In this document: in pieces, positions 51,801-64,000 of the stretch
Position numbering within the stretch: position 1 is the stretch's first letter
Layout of the letters: the number at the start of each line of letters is the position of its first letter
NCBI GenBank assembly: GCA_024305405.1
Contig: JAKNDB010000087.1
Span: 8,062,501 to 8,126,500, forward strand
Direction: 5' to 3'
Origin: Dirofilaria immitis
Taxonomy: Eukaryota > Nematoda > Chromadorea > Rhabditida > Onchocercidae
DNA length: 64,000 nt
The notes under the pieces: model-generated
The model's database searches: none
The model's input: only the letters and a program-made list of their open reading frames with translations
Told to the model about the DNA's origin: nothing
Made by a program: the position numbers and the translations under genes

Positions 51801-54800
51801 ATGATAAATTAAAAACTATTCTTGATTTAACGTAAGATCGAGTCATCTCAATTTAGATATTGTCATGTCATCATCTAAATACTTCAAAAACTATAAAATA
51901 TAAAATCAAATCTAAAATGCGAATATTAAATTAACTTCACACTAATTCAAACGCCAACTAATTGAATATAAATTTATTTTTCAAAGGAAAATTCAATAAA
52001 TTATTTGGCATAATGAGGAATTTATCCAACAAAAGGATAAAACAAAAGCGATAAAAATTAAATAAACAATTCCAGTAATGCTACAAATGGCAATATTGGG
52101 AATTAATGAAAGTTATCCAGATAGTTTTGGTACTGAATTTGTAACATTATTTCCATGGAGTAAAAAGCATCAAATATGACCGATCTTACCTTTGAAATTA
52201 TAAATGTGTCGGAGAATGAGACAGCAACAATTACCATAGAATACGATATCGGCTTAGGGAGTTAGAAAGCGTAGGAGAATTATCGAAAGATGTCATTTAC
52301 GTTAAACCAAATTCTTATATTGCGGTTAGTGCTTTCAATTGGTTTATCTCATTAGCTGTATTTAAGTATCTCTGTAATTTTTATTCTATTAAATATAAAC
52401 GATCAGATAGTTCAAATAGATTCTAATATTAATTAAAATGGAGTTACGCTATCATTAAATTTTTTATAAGGTTTATAAAATATAACGAGAGTTCATCTCG
52501 GAAAATTACGGATCACTAGTTCTAATTATCAGATTCAGAATTGGAGTTTTGGTTATCATTTATAGTATTATGATGATTATTATAGCATAGATTTAATGTG
52601 ATAACAATAATGACACGACCGTTCGAAGGAAACAGAAGTATTATTCCGGTTGGTGCACCGCGAATTTTCATTTCTTCAACTTTACCTGTTTCTGTCGTAG
52701 AATGTGTTTTTATCACCCCTGACATTGGCGATTGTTTTACAGGTTGCAATTAATAAAATCAATTTCTTTCTTTTAAAAACTTTTTATTGAAATTTAATAT
52801 TTCAAAAATTCAAATATATATCAAACCTTTAAGCGAGGAAAAAATGAATTTCAAATATGCTTAATTTATTATTAATTATCATTATCATATTACCAACTAT
52901 AATGAATTCTCTAATTTCCATTTTTTTCAGTTATACCGATAGCAATGACTGGAAATCACTATTCATTTGCAATTGCAACATCTATATTCAGCGGTATATT
53001 GACAGCTTATTTTCTGCCTACACATACCGATTTGCATATAAATATTACAGTTATTACAAAGGAAGGTATGCAACGGATAAGTAGATTTTCACAGGTAAAA
53101 ACAAACTTTACAATATTTCGTTTATTCCTTATTTTGTTCATCATTAAAATGAATCGTCAACATCGTGCAATTAACAAACAAGCATTTCAATCAGAAATCA
53201 ATAAACATAAAATTAATGAGGATGTTTCTCTAATGAAACTAGAAGATGAAATCAATTTTTAAATGATTTTACGATGCAACTAGAGCAACTACATTGCTAT
53301 ATGATAAGTAAGTGGTCATATCAGAAAAAATATAATATCTTTTAGATTATTCATCGTAATCATTTTATATTACTGAACTAATCTTCTCTTTTTTCAATTT
53401 TCATTTTAGTTTGATCGCGGATCTATGATTTATGCTTATAACAGCTCAATCACTAAACCATTTATAGTATACATATCAAGTTCATCACCATTTGCGGTTT
53501 TATTAACGATGCGAACGATTCTGACAAAAATTCCTAGCGAAAGTTTTGCTTGTACAATGCTTACGCCATTACCTGACAAAGGTATCATTCTTTTTTGAAT
53601 CGAATTGATTCGTACTAATTAAATAGCTTGAAACAAATTATTATTGATAAAACGGAGGTGTTTTTATATGCCTAAAATAGGGATATGTACTTTTGCATTT
53701 TTATAATTTTGAAAAAAGTTTTTGAGCTGAAACGAAACTCAAAATATCGAATAGTTTGCGAATAGAATTAAATTATTATTAAATTTTGTCGCATGAAAAC
53801 AAACAAAAAATGTTGTGCTATTTTTGCTTTGCTTAGGTATAGCGAACATTTTTGTTTTAGCTTATTCTCAAATAGAACTTCGTGATGATTTTGATGTTCA
53901 TTTCATTTCTCTGGAGCCTTCTAAAGATTATCGAACTCAACTCTTTGTATCAGCGCCAATGCAAAATTGTCAACCTTTCACCGTTGTTACATTTCGTCGC
54001 AATAATACAAAACTAATTAATATTAAACCAAATATGATTTCTGATGACATCGCTATGAAATGGGATCATTATACTAATGATGCAGTCATTGGCTACTCAT
54101 CAAAGTTTATTCTTACCAGTATCATAGCTAAGCTCAATAGTTCATAATTTTTTTTTCTTCACACCATTTTCAAATTCCCAAGTATGAAAGCTGAGACTTT
54201 TCATAATTTTCTCAGATTTCCTTATATGTATTTTAAACTTATCTTCTTGACATCCCTATAATACATTGACTTAGTTTATTTTGCGTTGCTGATTCTTACT
54301 AAAAAGTTTCAGTTTCAAATTAAATCTACATCTCTTTTTTTTTCTTGTGCGGACAATCAGTGGAATAGGATCATAATCAATTACATATTGATTTTGATAT
54401 TTAAGAAAATTCATTGAAATTCTGCTGAAATTATTTAATTCATACAGTTATTTCATCTTACTTAATTAGATAGCTAAAAATTTTCACCATGATTAGCAAT
54501 AAAATTCAGAGCGATGTGATAATTTTCCAGCAATATTTTTTTCCAATTACTTCGTTTTGAAACTTATCGAAATCTTTACTCATTTCTCGATATTGTTCCG
54601 GCTTACTCACAATTCCTCACCGGACGATTGTGTTTTCTTTTCAAGAATGAAAGTGAACGGCTATTTGTTAGTATTTCACAAAATATATTATTATCAATTA
54701 AATTTATATATTTTTTGCTTTGCTAGATCAAAAATGATATCAGTTATATAGCAACGAGTGAAATAATACGAATCAAATACAGATATACTAAATTTATTAT

Positions 54801-57800
54801 TAAAATATCTAAATTATATTTGTATTAAATTTTCAAAAAAACAATTCAACATTGTAATTCAATTTATGCAATGACGAAAAATTTACTTTCCTTTAGAAAT
54901 TTACAGAATATTTAATTTTAATTGTGAAATACAACTATCCCAATAAACAGTAATATAATAATTTCTTTGTATCAAAATAAATTTAATTAATATACTCATT
55001 CTGCTTCATAAAGTTTGCTAGAATACGAGCACATTAATTAAATTTTCTTCATTCTTTCAGCTTTATGATATTTCACGTCAATTAGATTCTTTTCTATTAG
55101 ACGGAGAAACGATAGATATTGAATACATGCAAAATTTCGATAATCCCTTCCGTTATATTACTATGCGTAAAATTAGTACGAAGAAATTAGGTCGTGGATT
55201 GCATTGTCTACAATCAAAAGGCCGTTATTTACTTTTATATTTGGTGGAAGTGAGAAAAATTATGGTTATGTATACGCTTTTAATGGTAAGAATTATTTAT
55301 TATCTGATTGCTAAATTATTCTTATTTTACTGTTATCAGATAGTTTTTCAAAAGTCAATTCAAAGTATTTGAAATTTTGAAATTATTCAAAATAATAATT
55401 CATATAATTAAAGTCATAAACATTGACATTGTCAAATTAATGAACATAGATGAATTCAAAAGTTTATTTCATTCATGAATAGTCTTATTGATTTAATTAA
55501 TAATTTTAAAGATAAATTATATGCTTGTCAATGGTAATTTTATCAATTATATAAACTATTTAGCCAAGTTTTGTTTTCCAGTTAGAAATGAATAAAGCAT
55601 CAATGCTTTATTCAATAAAGCATTTGTTTTCCAGTTTTCCAACTGTAAACGATAATAAGATATAATGATTTTAGCTTACCCAGTAGAAACATTGAAATGG
55701 GTGAAGAAAAGTGATCCAAGCTTGTATCGTCAGGATACTTTCGGTATCTCATTCGTAACTCTATTTCCGTGGATGACAACCGAGAATGCTGCCGATAATA
55801 TGAATGTTGCATTTACTCTCGACATTCTTAATCCACACCCATATATGGTCGCAGCAGTTAAAATTAGCTATCAATATGAGTTGCAGGAGAATTTAATTGA
55901 GACGACATATTTTATTAAACCATACACACATCGAAAGGTTGACGACAATTTTGTTTTTCATAAAACAATATTTTCCAAGTTTTAGCATAAACCAATCGAC
56001 GTTTCTTCGTTTTTTTTCTTTTTTTAGTTTTGGCAATTTATTAAAAGATTTTTATAATAGTGAATGAGACTCTTTTTCTCTTTTTTTGGCAATTTAATGA
56101 AAATTTTTGCACTTTAGATAGCTTTAAATTGCTCGAATCAATTATGTTAGGCTGTTAAAATTGCAAATTCAAAGTTTAAAACACTAATTTTTCTTTTCTG
56201 CTAACATTCACATAGTTTTGTTTTCCAGTTAAAAATGAATAAAACATTGATGACAAAGTTTCATGATGCGCACAATGATGGCATTTATAAAAGCAGTTAC
56301 GATTCTCGAATTATGATAACATCTTCTATACCAATATCTGTCACACAGAATTGCTTCGTTGAAAATAAAATCGGTGACAGTTTTGCAGGTATCTTATATC
56401 ATCATTCCAATGTAAAATAACTTGATCAGGAAATTTCATGGACAGAGTGAAAATGATCATGCAATGATAAGATTCTGATTCTTAGCTTTTATTAAAGAAC
56501 CTTCCTTCAAAATATGCGCATCATTTAATTCTTATTACTAAATAAATTTTTTAACTATAATTCCTAGATTATATTACTTATGGGTGATGATCTTAATAAC
56601 AGTTTTTAGCTTTTTTTTTGCTTAATGAAATCTTACATTTCTATTTCATATTGATTTCGTTAGCTTATTCTGAGCAATAATATTTTTATCACTAAGTTTC
56701 TAAAACATAGTGAAATTAAAATTGAGATATGGCTTTGGAATTAAGAAAATATATAATCTCAAGCAAAGTTGTCGAACTTATCTATTTCTTTTTCAATAAG
56801 TATCAAAAAGGAATATTTTTATTCCTGATGCAAATGCTTCTTAGGATTATCTTAAATCATTAACTTATATATTATAATTGTGTTTCTCAAGCTTTAACTG
56901 ATATTTTAGTTTACAGAATCACCTTTTGCTTAATTACAAGAATTTTATTCCTTTTTATTATAAGAAGAAATAATTTTGGATAGCTATTTCAGTATTACCA
57001 ATAAAAATGGCCGGCCAAAAGTACTCATTTTCGGTACCTAAATCAATAGCCAACAATAGCCATGCAATTATATATTTTTTGCCAGTTAATCAAACGACAA
57101 AATTATCAATTGTAACAAAAGTTAATGGTAAAGAAACATTTTATAATATTGAGATTAAGGTAAATTTTTTAAAGGAAATTTCATAATCTTTTTGAAAATT
57201 ATTGATTATGCTTATGTTGGCATAATCGGTTCAAACGAATATATAATTAAGTTGATTTAAATAATAATATGAAAATACTTACTGAATTAAATTATTTGTA
57301 CAGATCTAAATTATTCATAATTAAGTCAGGAACATAATCAGTTCCTTTCATGCAGTTTAATTTTCAATGATTATTTCATAATGGCAAAGCTTCCAAAAAC
57401 ATTGACGATTTTTCCATCGTTTTTTTAATAAAATTTTGCTGATCAACCCTGCGTCACTGATAAATGGTATCTTTCAAATCACTATTAATTTCAAATGTTT
57501 ATCATTTTAATTTCTCATAATGTTAAATTTTTTATTTCGCCTCAGTAAATTTTAGATGGAAAAGAATTTCTCTATTTTTGCATATTTTGGTTCTGGTGAA
57601 GAACTTATGATGAATTTACTGAGTGATAACCCATTCCAAGTAATTATTGCTTTCCAAAGATTGTTAATATATGATTTTACACCTGATATTGAACGTCGTA
57701 TTGATTTTGGCTGTACAATGGCAATTCCTGTACCACAAAATGGTATATTTATTATGCTTAAATTTGCAATTTTTTATAATATTTTTCGTAAAATATTTAT

Positions 57801-59474
57801 AAACGATTCAATGCTAAATTCATTTTCAAAATAATTTTTACCGAATAATTCATACTTGTTAGAAGCTGCAATCAATTTAATATAATTCTTATTGGACTTT
57901 CAAACTTAAATATTTTTAGCTTGCTCAATGAAAAAATATGAATTTCGGTATGATATGCATTATCTATTTATCGCACAACATCAAAATTATTCGGGTTTTT
58001 TCACGATGACACCATCAAATAGAAGCTGTCCACCATATTATGCAGATCTTTTTCCCGAGAAAATCAACATTCAGTGACCAACAACAATTGACCTTTAAAC
58101 CGGCAACTATGCAGCATTATTTCCATCTACCTGCAAAGAATTTTTCTGATTTTTCAACAATACGTTGCAAGTAATTCTTATATTATAATTGTTTATGTTT
58201 TTCTTTTAACATTTCATATATATATATCTATTAAGGCTAGTTACTTATTTTAATTCGTTTTGCTCAGTAATTGATATTTTATTTATCAAACAAATATATG
58301 TCGATGATAAGTGCTGCATGAATATTTCTATCTTTGATCAGTCGGATTTTTAAGTTTGTTTTGTGACATAAAATAATTCAGAAAGGATTACATTCAAATT
58401 TATGCTTTTGGATCTTCTAATCTGGAAGGTAATTATATTGATTTTGTTCCATCTACTTCACAGTATGTTACGGGAAGAAGCCATTTCGTCACTTATCACT
58501 ATCAAAATTGGGTTTTGGTAAGTAGAAATTTATAATATTAATTAAAAATTAACTTGGTTTAATTCTCATCCAATTTAGGAAGCAAAGAATAATCCATTAA
58601 AAAGTAGCTAAATTTATAGAATCTAAAAGTTTTACTTAATGTGCCCTTAATAAGATGAAAAAATTTACAAAAACGAAATGAGAATTGTAAAATGAAAAAT
58701 TTACGAAAAAAAAATTACAAAAACGAAATGAGAATTGTAAAATGAAAAATTTACGAAAAAAATTACAAAAACGAAATGAGAATTGTAAAACGATATCCGA
58801 ATTCTCGCTCGCTAAATTAATTCTACCGATTTTACTTATAACTTAATAATATCAAAACATAGACAATCAAATCGATAAATCAGTTAATTAGATAAATATT
58901 CAATTTTCAGAGCATTCATTATGCGAATATTCTGATTCATTGTAATTTTTCGTAGAAATAAATTCATCCATTTTAATTAATTAATTCATTTCAGATATTC
59001 ATGGATGAATATGCTATAAATGATATTGAAATGAATGGCGTATTCATTGCAAAAGATTATATATATGAAATTCCAAGTCCAGATAATTTAGCATATTTTG
59101 CATTGCAAACTGTTCATTCAACTGTTCGAATACATTATGTGCAATCGACTGGACGTTACGTTGTTCACGTTTTAAGTGATACGATAGAAAATGGTTTTTA
59201 TCAATATTTTGTCACACTTAATAGTAAGATTTATCAAATTTAAATTTCCAAAACAAGACACTTTTGACTTCTATGAATTATTTTATAATTTTGACACAAG
59301 AAAAATAATTATATCGACTTTTCAAAATTAAAAAATTCTTTCGGAAAATTGAACATTATTTAAACATATTTTTTAGAGCATATGAATATAGCTAAAGAGG
59401 AGAGACAGAATTCGTTTACAAAACCAGCAAGTCAAAGTTTATCTACAAAAGTTTATCTAAAAAAATATATCTAG
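48860..59474 (+). CDS. Type II membrane protein with tandem IgGFc-binding-like modules
   Basis: Exon 1 (48860-49075) has a cytoplasmic part and a membrane segment ISILIIIIIALIIVIIL; it follows the acceptor TTTTGTGAGCAG. Tentative exons 49232-49389 and 51350-51436 may be an incomplete first module. Module 1: 52076-52324, 52586-52742, 52931-53094, 53410-53581, 53837-54104, 54531-54666 and 55061-55285. Module 2: 55675-55937, 56229-56388, 56993-57159, 57556-57742, 57920-58170, 58382-58517 and 58995-59223. A short last exon, 59377-59474, is less certain. Each module starts with FGTEFVTLFPW or FGISFVTLFPW, has YFLP and PF(A/Q)V(L/I) later, and ends near SKGRYLL or STGRYVV. The opening block resembles the IgGFc-binding N-terminal domain of FCGBP-like proteins; this is recognition from memory, not a search. 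An extracellular adhesive role is inferred. Bases are missing in homopolymers near 49055, 51354, 52172, 52257 and 55233; the exon at 57920 needs one base removed or two added. Confidence 0.65.
49390..51349 (+). other. Intronic stretch or undetected exons of the IgGFc-like gene
   Basis: Lies between the tentative exons at 49232-49389 and 51350-51436. By analogy with the complete modules up to five exons could be expected here, but I could not find open stretches with matching phase. Either the first module is truncated or further sequence errors hide it. Confidence 0.4.
53095..53262 (+). other. In-frame readthrough of an intron with membrane segment and tail
   Basis: If the donor after base 53094 is not used, the frame continues 55 codons to a stop. 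It encodes a hydrophobic stretch FTIFRLFLILFII followed by a hydrophilic tail starting KMNRQHRAINKQAF and ending LMKLEDEINF. This would make a shorter protein ending in a membrane anchor. Confidence 0.35.
58665..58791 (+). repeat. Three tandem copies of a 48-50 bp unit in an intron
   Basis: TTACAAAAACGAAATGAGAA starts at 58665, 58715 and 58763. It lies between the sixth and seventh exons of module 2 of the IgGFc-like gene. Confidence 0.9.
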
Positions 59475-61087
59475 CTTATCTACAAAAAACAGAATTTAAA
59501 GTTATCCTCAAAACCATTTTCTACTGCTAGTAACAAGCAGTTATCCAGACATAAATTATTTACAAAATTTTCACTTGGTATCAACGACATAATTTCTCCA
59601 GATTCCCAGAACGTAGCAGATAGAAAAGGTATGTGAAAATGAATTATTGCAATAAAAGTACTGGAATTCAATTTTGAACTGTTTTTTAAAACTAAATCAA
59701 AATCTTTTGTAATTTGCTAATCCAATTTCTAATGCTTATAAGTTTAATCGGAAAATTTTATCAATTTTCGTGAGCCTCAAACTTAGTGAAAATTTAAATT
59801 CTTACCGATAAAAATGATTTGAAAACTTCATTTAACATCTCATTTTGTTCTCATAAACTTGAAATAGGAAAATTGTGAAGTAAGGAGTAAGTGAACTACT
59901 TGTCACTTGAGATATGTTTGATGATGAAAATAAGCTGAAGAGAGATTTAATAATAACAAGTTAACAAGTCTTAATTTTTAAACCCACCTCAGCAAAATGG
60001 CTATGTCAGTCATTTTGCAAGATCATCTTATCAGTTTTTCTACCATAATGAATAAGAAAGCCTTAATAATTCTTCTAATTCAATAGTTTCCAACTTTTAT
60101 TAAATACACAGAAAATTATATTTTTATAATTGAAATTACATTTTTATAATTATGTTCAGATAAGCAAACACGAAATGTTTTAACCTCTGGAAATTGCATT
60201 AATATTGCAAAGACTATTTGCATTATAATTATAAAATTACAATTGTTATTATTAATTGAAATATTATAAATTCATACAGTTAATGTTACTTTTGTATCAA
60301 ATTTTTGATTGAAGTTATACTTTGTTTGAAATAAATACATAAAATATCAAAATGTCTTCTAATTAATTCTAATCAACAAGCAATGAGACAGGGAAGCAGA
60401 AATTTGAATCTCACTAAGCAAGGTTATCAACGTGTATGCTTTAGGCTTGTTGGCCTTAATTCTCGATTGCTGATATTCAATTGCAATATTATAGTCCTAG
60501 GGATCATTAAGAAATTTTGGCATCTAACTACCAACATGAAAAAATTTTTAATTTTTTAACAGTAATTTGTTTATTCGAACGCAAAACGCCTTTTTTGTAA
60601 GGAAAACTTTAAAAACAGATAAATTCGTAAGCTTAAAAAGATGGTTAGATTCAAATCAATTGTTCAAATCCTATTATTTTAAACTTTATTTTTGAATTAA
60701 TTTATTCTTAAATTGTTGATTTTAGCAGCAATTTAACGGATGTGCAGATAAACAGAAATTATTTAGATTTTATGGCAAACATATAGTAAAATTCGAAAGA
60801 TTAAGAGATCACTAAGATTTTCAAACCAGAAAATCGTTACTGCTGGGAATCGACATGCTAGATATGATTTGAGATTTTGGATGATCAATAATTGAAGACT
60901 CTTTAATATTACATTATTTGGTTCCATTAAACTGCAGTGTAAAAGATACAATTACTTATGATTGATGCACATATAAATTTAATAAAATATAACCGATGTT
61001 GAATTTGGAAAATTTAAAAGATTAAATTATTAATTTACTTCCGCTATACTCAAAATTTCATTTTTGAAAAATTTATATTAACAGTTG
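59475..61087. other. Convergent intergenic region
   Basis: Lies between the ends of the IgGFc-like gene and the minus-strand gene at 61088. AT-rich; short open frames on the minus strand at 59480-59671 and 60763-60951 have no support. Nothing is recognised. Confidence 0.55.
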
Positions 61088-62865
61088 CTAAATAATAAAT
61101 ACCATTATATCATCGCCATATCTAGAATACCAAATAGGTTGTTGTCGTAAGGAATTTGACGATATGTGATTATAACTCCGAACGGAACTAGTATGATCGT
61201 AGTATACATTTTTGATACTATAACTGAAACCAAACGTAGGTTTGTTTGATTGATAATTTGAAAAGGAACCATTCGTTAATGTATATTTTGAATTTCTATG
61301 TTTCATTTGTTCCTTTGGCTTCATAGATGATATCTGAAAAATTCCATCACGAAGACTAAGATACTGTTCTATCATTCGAAGATATCTATTATTTCAAAAA
61401 ACTATCTACAGATTTTTCGAATATGATATAATTATGTTATAAACATAATTATCTAGGAATGTAAATGTTTTTGTAAAATTTAAGACTTAAATCTATTTGC
61501 AATAAAGAGAAAAAAAAGTATTGTGATTTGTTGAGTATAAGATCGCATTTAATTTATTTCTATCAAATTTTTAATTTCTCCTTTCTTGTTTTAATTGTAA
61601 ATTTAAAAATACTAATAGAGTTTAAAATAAAAATAATAAATAAAATCTTTTTCGTTTTTTTTGTTTTTTTTTAACATAATGAACTACTTATACTTGTTTG
61701 GGTATCTTATATTGTTGTCGTTGTGTTGTAAATATCGATAACTTCCATCATCATCATCATCATCATTATCAATATGATTATGTATCCGAAGCAATATGTT
61801 GCTTTTCGGATCAAATGAGACCAATGATTTTAAATTACCGTTTGTCGAATTTGTGAGAGCATTATTTGTTCGGAAATTGTCTATCAAATTTATCTGTAAA
61901 TTGAAATTCAAAATAATAATGTAATTTTTAAGAAAATGAATATATGAAGGAAGAGAAGTAATCCTTTTTTCTAATGACTTGCAAAAATGATAGATAATAT
62001 TCTTAACAATATGATATATTAATTTATTATACCTCTTCATGCGATAAAATTCGTCTTACTCCTTCGGTTGTTGGTACTGTAAAATTTTTTAAACTTCCAG
62101 TACGACACACACAACCTGAATTTGTTGTTCTTTCTGTATTTTTTTCCGCTGCTATTTGTGATCCTTTTGATTTAGGGATCATATTTGTGAGACCTGAATA
62201 TTCAAGAAATGACGAATATTTCGAAATTCGTGTTGGAATAATAATAAAACATAAAAACAATTAGCAGCAGCATCGATGTAAATTTCAAAAAATTTCAATT
62301 TATTCCGATTAAATTCATTCAATTAATGCGTTAATTATGCGTATAGATCATAATCGCTTAACATACTAGGTTTTAAATTAAAATTAATACCATTGTTAAT
62401 AAGTTCATTACTTTCTTCGCTATAAGTGTGTCCCACTTCTTGACATACATTTTTAAATTAGTCATCGACTGAGAGCGTTTCATAATAAACGGTTTCTAGA
62501 ATACAAAAATTTAGAAGAATTATCTTTACCAATGCAATTTGAAAGCAATTGAAAAAACTTTCAAATTTCTTTTGTTAGATTCATTAACATCAGGGTAAAT
62601 AGAAATCGACTAACCGATTGATTAAACGAAAACTAATTTTTTTGAAACGTTCAAAGCCTGAAGATTAAGCTATTATGATTTCTCAAACATAAATTAATCA
62701 ACCTGAAAATTATTAGGATTCTGATGAACAGCGATTGTTTCTTTGTAATATTTTCTTGAAGAATTTTTAGCAGAATTTCTTATGTAAACATTTTCAGGTT
62801 TAGCATATTGTTGTTCATTAGCTGCTTGATCGGTTAAATTAAGTATTTCCTTCGAATATTTCTGG
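61088..62865 (-). CDS. Unrecognised multi-exon protein (5' end not located)
   Basis: Exons, 5' to 3': 62865-62703, 62495-62391, 62193-62033, 61893-61694 and 61385-61088 (stop). Junction phases agree; the exon at 62495 needs one base in the T run at 62450-62454. The deduced protein is hydrophilic, rich in Asn, Ser, Lys and Tyr. Readable parts in order: SKEILNLTDQAANEQQYAKP, MKRSQSMTNLK, VCQEVGHTYSEESNELINN, IPKSKGSQIAAEKNTER, CVCRTGSLKNFTVPTTEG, an Asp run, and IEQYLSLRDGIFQISSMKPK. No membrane segment or enzyme motif is seen in these exons. A donor GTAAGT at 62916 suggests a further upstream exon reading IIIFARLANKST, which would put a hydrophobic stretch before this tail; its phase does not match without another missing base. 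No family is recognised. Confidence 0.55.
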
Positions 62866-62916
62866 CTGTAATATTTATTAATCATTTCAAATTTTAGTTA
62901 CTTACTTGTACTCTTA

Positions 62917-64000
62917 TTAGCTAGACGTGCAAAAATAATTATGTACTCAATTACTATATTCCATTACCATAGCATATTTATGTAATTAACGACTATTCAA
63001 ATTGAAATTCATTTAAAAATTGTTGATTATTTGTAGATCATTTTTCATATCTGATAAATGCGCAGCGATATTCAATATCATTTATTACGTCCCTTATTAA
63101 ATTATGGTATAGTTTAGTCTGAAAGCATTTGAATGTTTAACTATCTTTTATATCGATTAAAATTAATTTACTCATATTCTTTGCTACTATTCATTTTATC
63201 ACTCATGAATTGATTGATTCGTAATTCTCCATCAGTAATCATATTACTAATTCGTTTTCAATTCTGAAATTATAAATTGTTTTATTCATTCATGTCATAA
63301 AATCATGCTATTTTTATATGCATACAATAATAACTAATTTTAAGCTTTCAAATTTCTCGTTACACGTAATTTTTTAAGCTTTCCTGATCAGTGTTAATGT
63401 TTAATTAAATTAAACGAGTAGTTAAATAAAATGAAACATATAAAGCAATTGATTATTTAAAAGTTAGCAATTCTAATAATAGTTTGAAATAAGCAAAAAT
63501 TAGATTAGACAAACATTTTATCGCAGCTTCGTTTTGGAAACAGAACTATCGATAAAATGATAGAAAGATTGGCTATGAAAATATGCAAAAGAGCCTGAAT
63601 ACTTTCAATATAATAATAAGGCACAATGCACGATAATTGTATCCAATGAAAATTTGTCAAGTCATAATATGATTTGCAAGATGGCGTATATCGGAGGAAA
63701 AAGCTGAAAATTATTGTAATATTTATGAAAAGAAATGATACAAAATTTTATATAATTTTATTGTATTAATTAGATTATACCTTTTTTCATTCTACCTTAA
63801 AATATGAAATAAAACGAAAGTTTTATAAGACAGTAACTGATATAAATGATAAATATATTGATTTTACTATGTAATCAATTAAATACGAAATTCAGAAATT
63901 AAAATTTAAAATTTTCGCTTCATATGGTGCATTTATAAAATGCAAAAATTTCAATTTTATAATTTATTTTTGTTTATAAAGCGATAAAATTTATTTAATA
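62917..64000. other. Right end of window, nothing firm
   Basis: AT-rich sequence that may hold the 5' exons or introns of the minus-strand gene. Apart from the possible exon ending at the donor near 62916, no open stretch with splice sites is recognised. Confidence 0.45.

Noticed and set aside
52522..52749. Minus-strand 75-codon frame.
   Set aside because: Shadow of the second exon of module 1 of the IgGFc-like gene, which has fitting splice sites on the plus strand.
1..64000. CRISPR arrays, operons or bacterial elements.
   Set aside because: The window is eukaryotic nuclear DNA with introns; none of the tandem repeats has CRISPR-like spacers.

Overview
This is a eukaryotic window, about three-quarters A+T, with small exons, GT-AG introns, TTTCAG-type acceptors, and splice acceptors just upstream of start codons that fit spliced-leader trans-splicing. 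Together with recognisable gcs-1, zyg-11 and mab-9 (Tbx20) homologues, this points to a parasitic nematode, most likely a filarial or other spirurid worm. The genus is inference; I cannot name a species.

Layout, left to right. 1-4610 (+): the 3' part of a multi-exon gene for a repeated cysteine-rich extracellular domain with CCC motifs, one exon of which looks broken. 5140-6199: two small candidate coding fragments on opposite strands. 7976-8694 (+): the start of a gene for a membrane-anchored or secreted protein. 8.7-15.9 kb: AT-rich, mostly gene-poor, with a perfect 23-bp inverted repeat. 15903-21091 (-): complete gcs-1 (glutamate-cysteine ligase catalytic subunit, 14 exons). 23741-29272 (+): complete zyg-11 family CUL2 substrate receptor (15 exons), divergent from gcs-1. 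32682-39487 (-): complete mab-9/Tbx20 T-box factor (7 exons), convergent with zyg-11. 39.5-48.8 kb: gene-poor, with a large ATGG array. 48860-59474 (+): a type II membrane protein with tandem modules resembling the IgGFc-binding N-terminal domain, two of them complete and each built of seven exons in the same phase order. 61088-62865 (-): an unrecognised multi-exon gene, continuing to the right.

The genes do not form one pathway. gcs-1 makes the first intermediate of glutathione and is a stress-defence enzyme; zyg-11 acts in ubiquitin-dependent turnover and the embryonic cell cycle; mab-9 is a developmental regulator; the cysteine-rich and IgGFc-like proteins look extracellular or surface-exposed.

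A cross-cutting result: at least a dozen exons in five genes need one extra base, always placeable in a homopolymer, to keep the reading frame, while all their splice sites stay intact. This is best explained by homopolymer-length errors in the assembly, not by pseudogenes. It also explains why single open reading frames break the genes up. My exon models therefore assume these one-base deletions.
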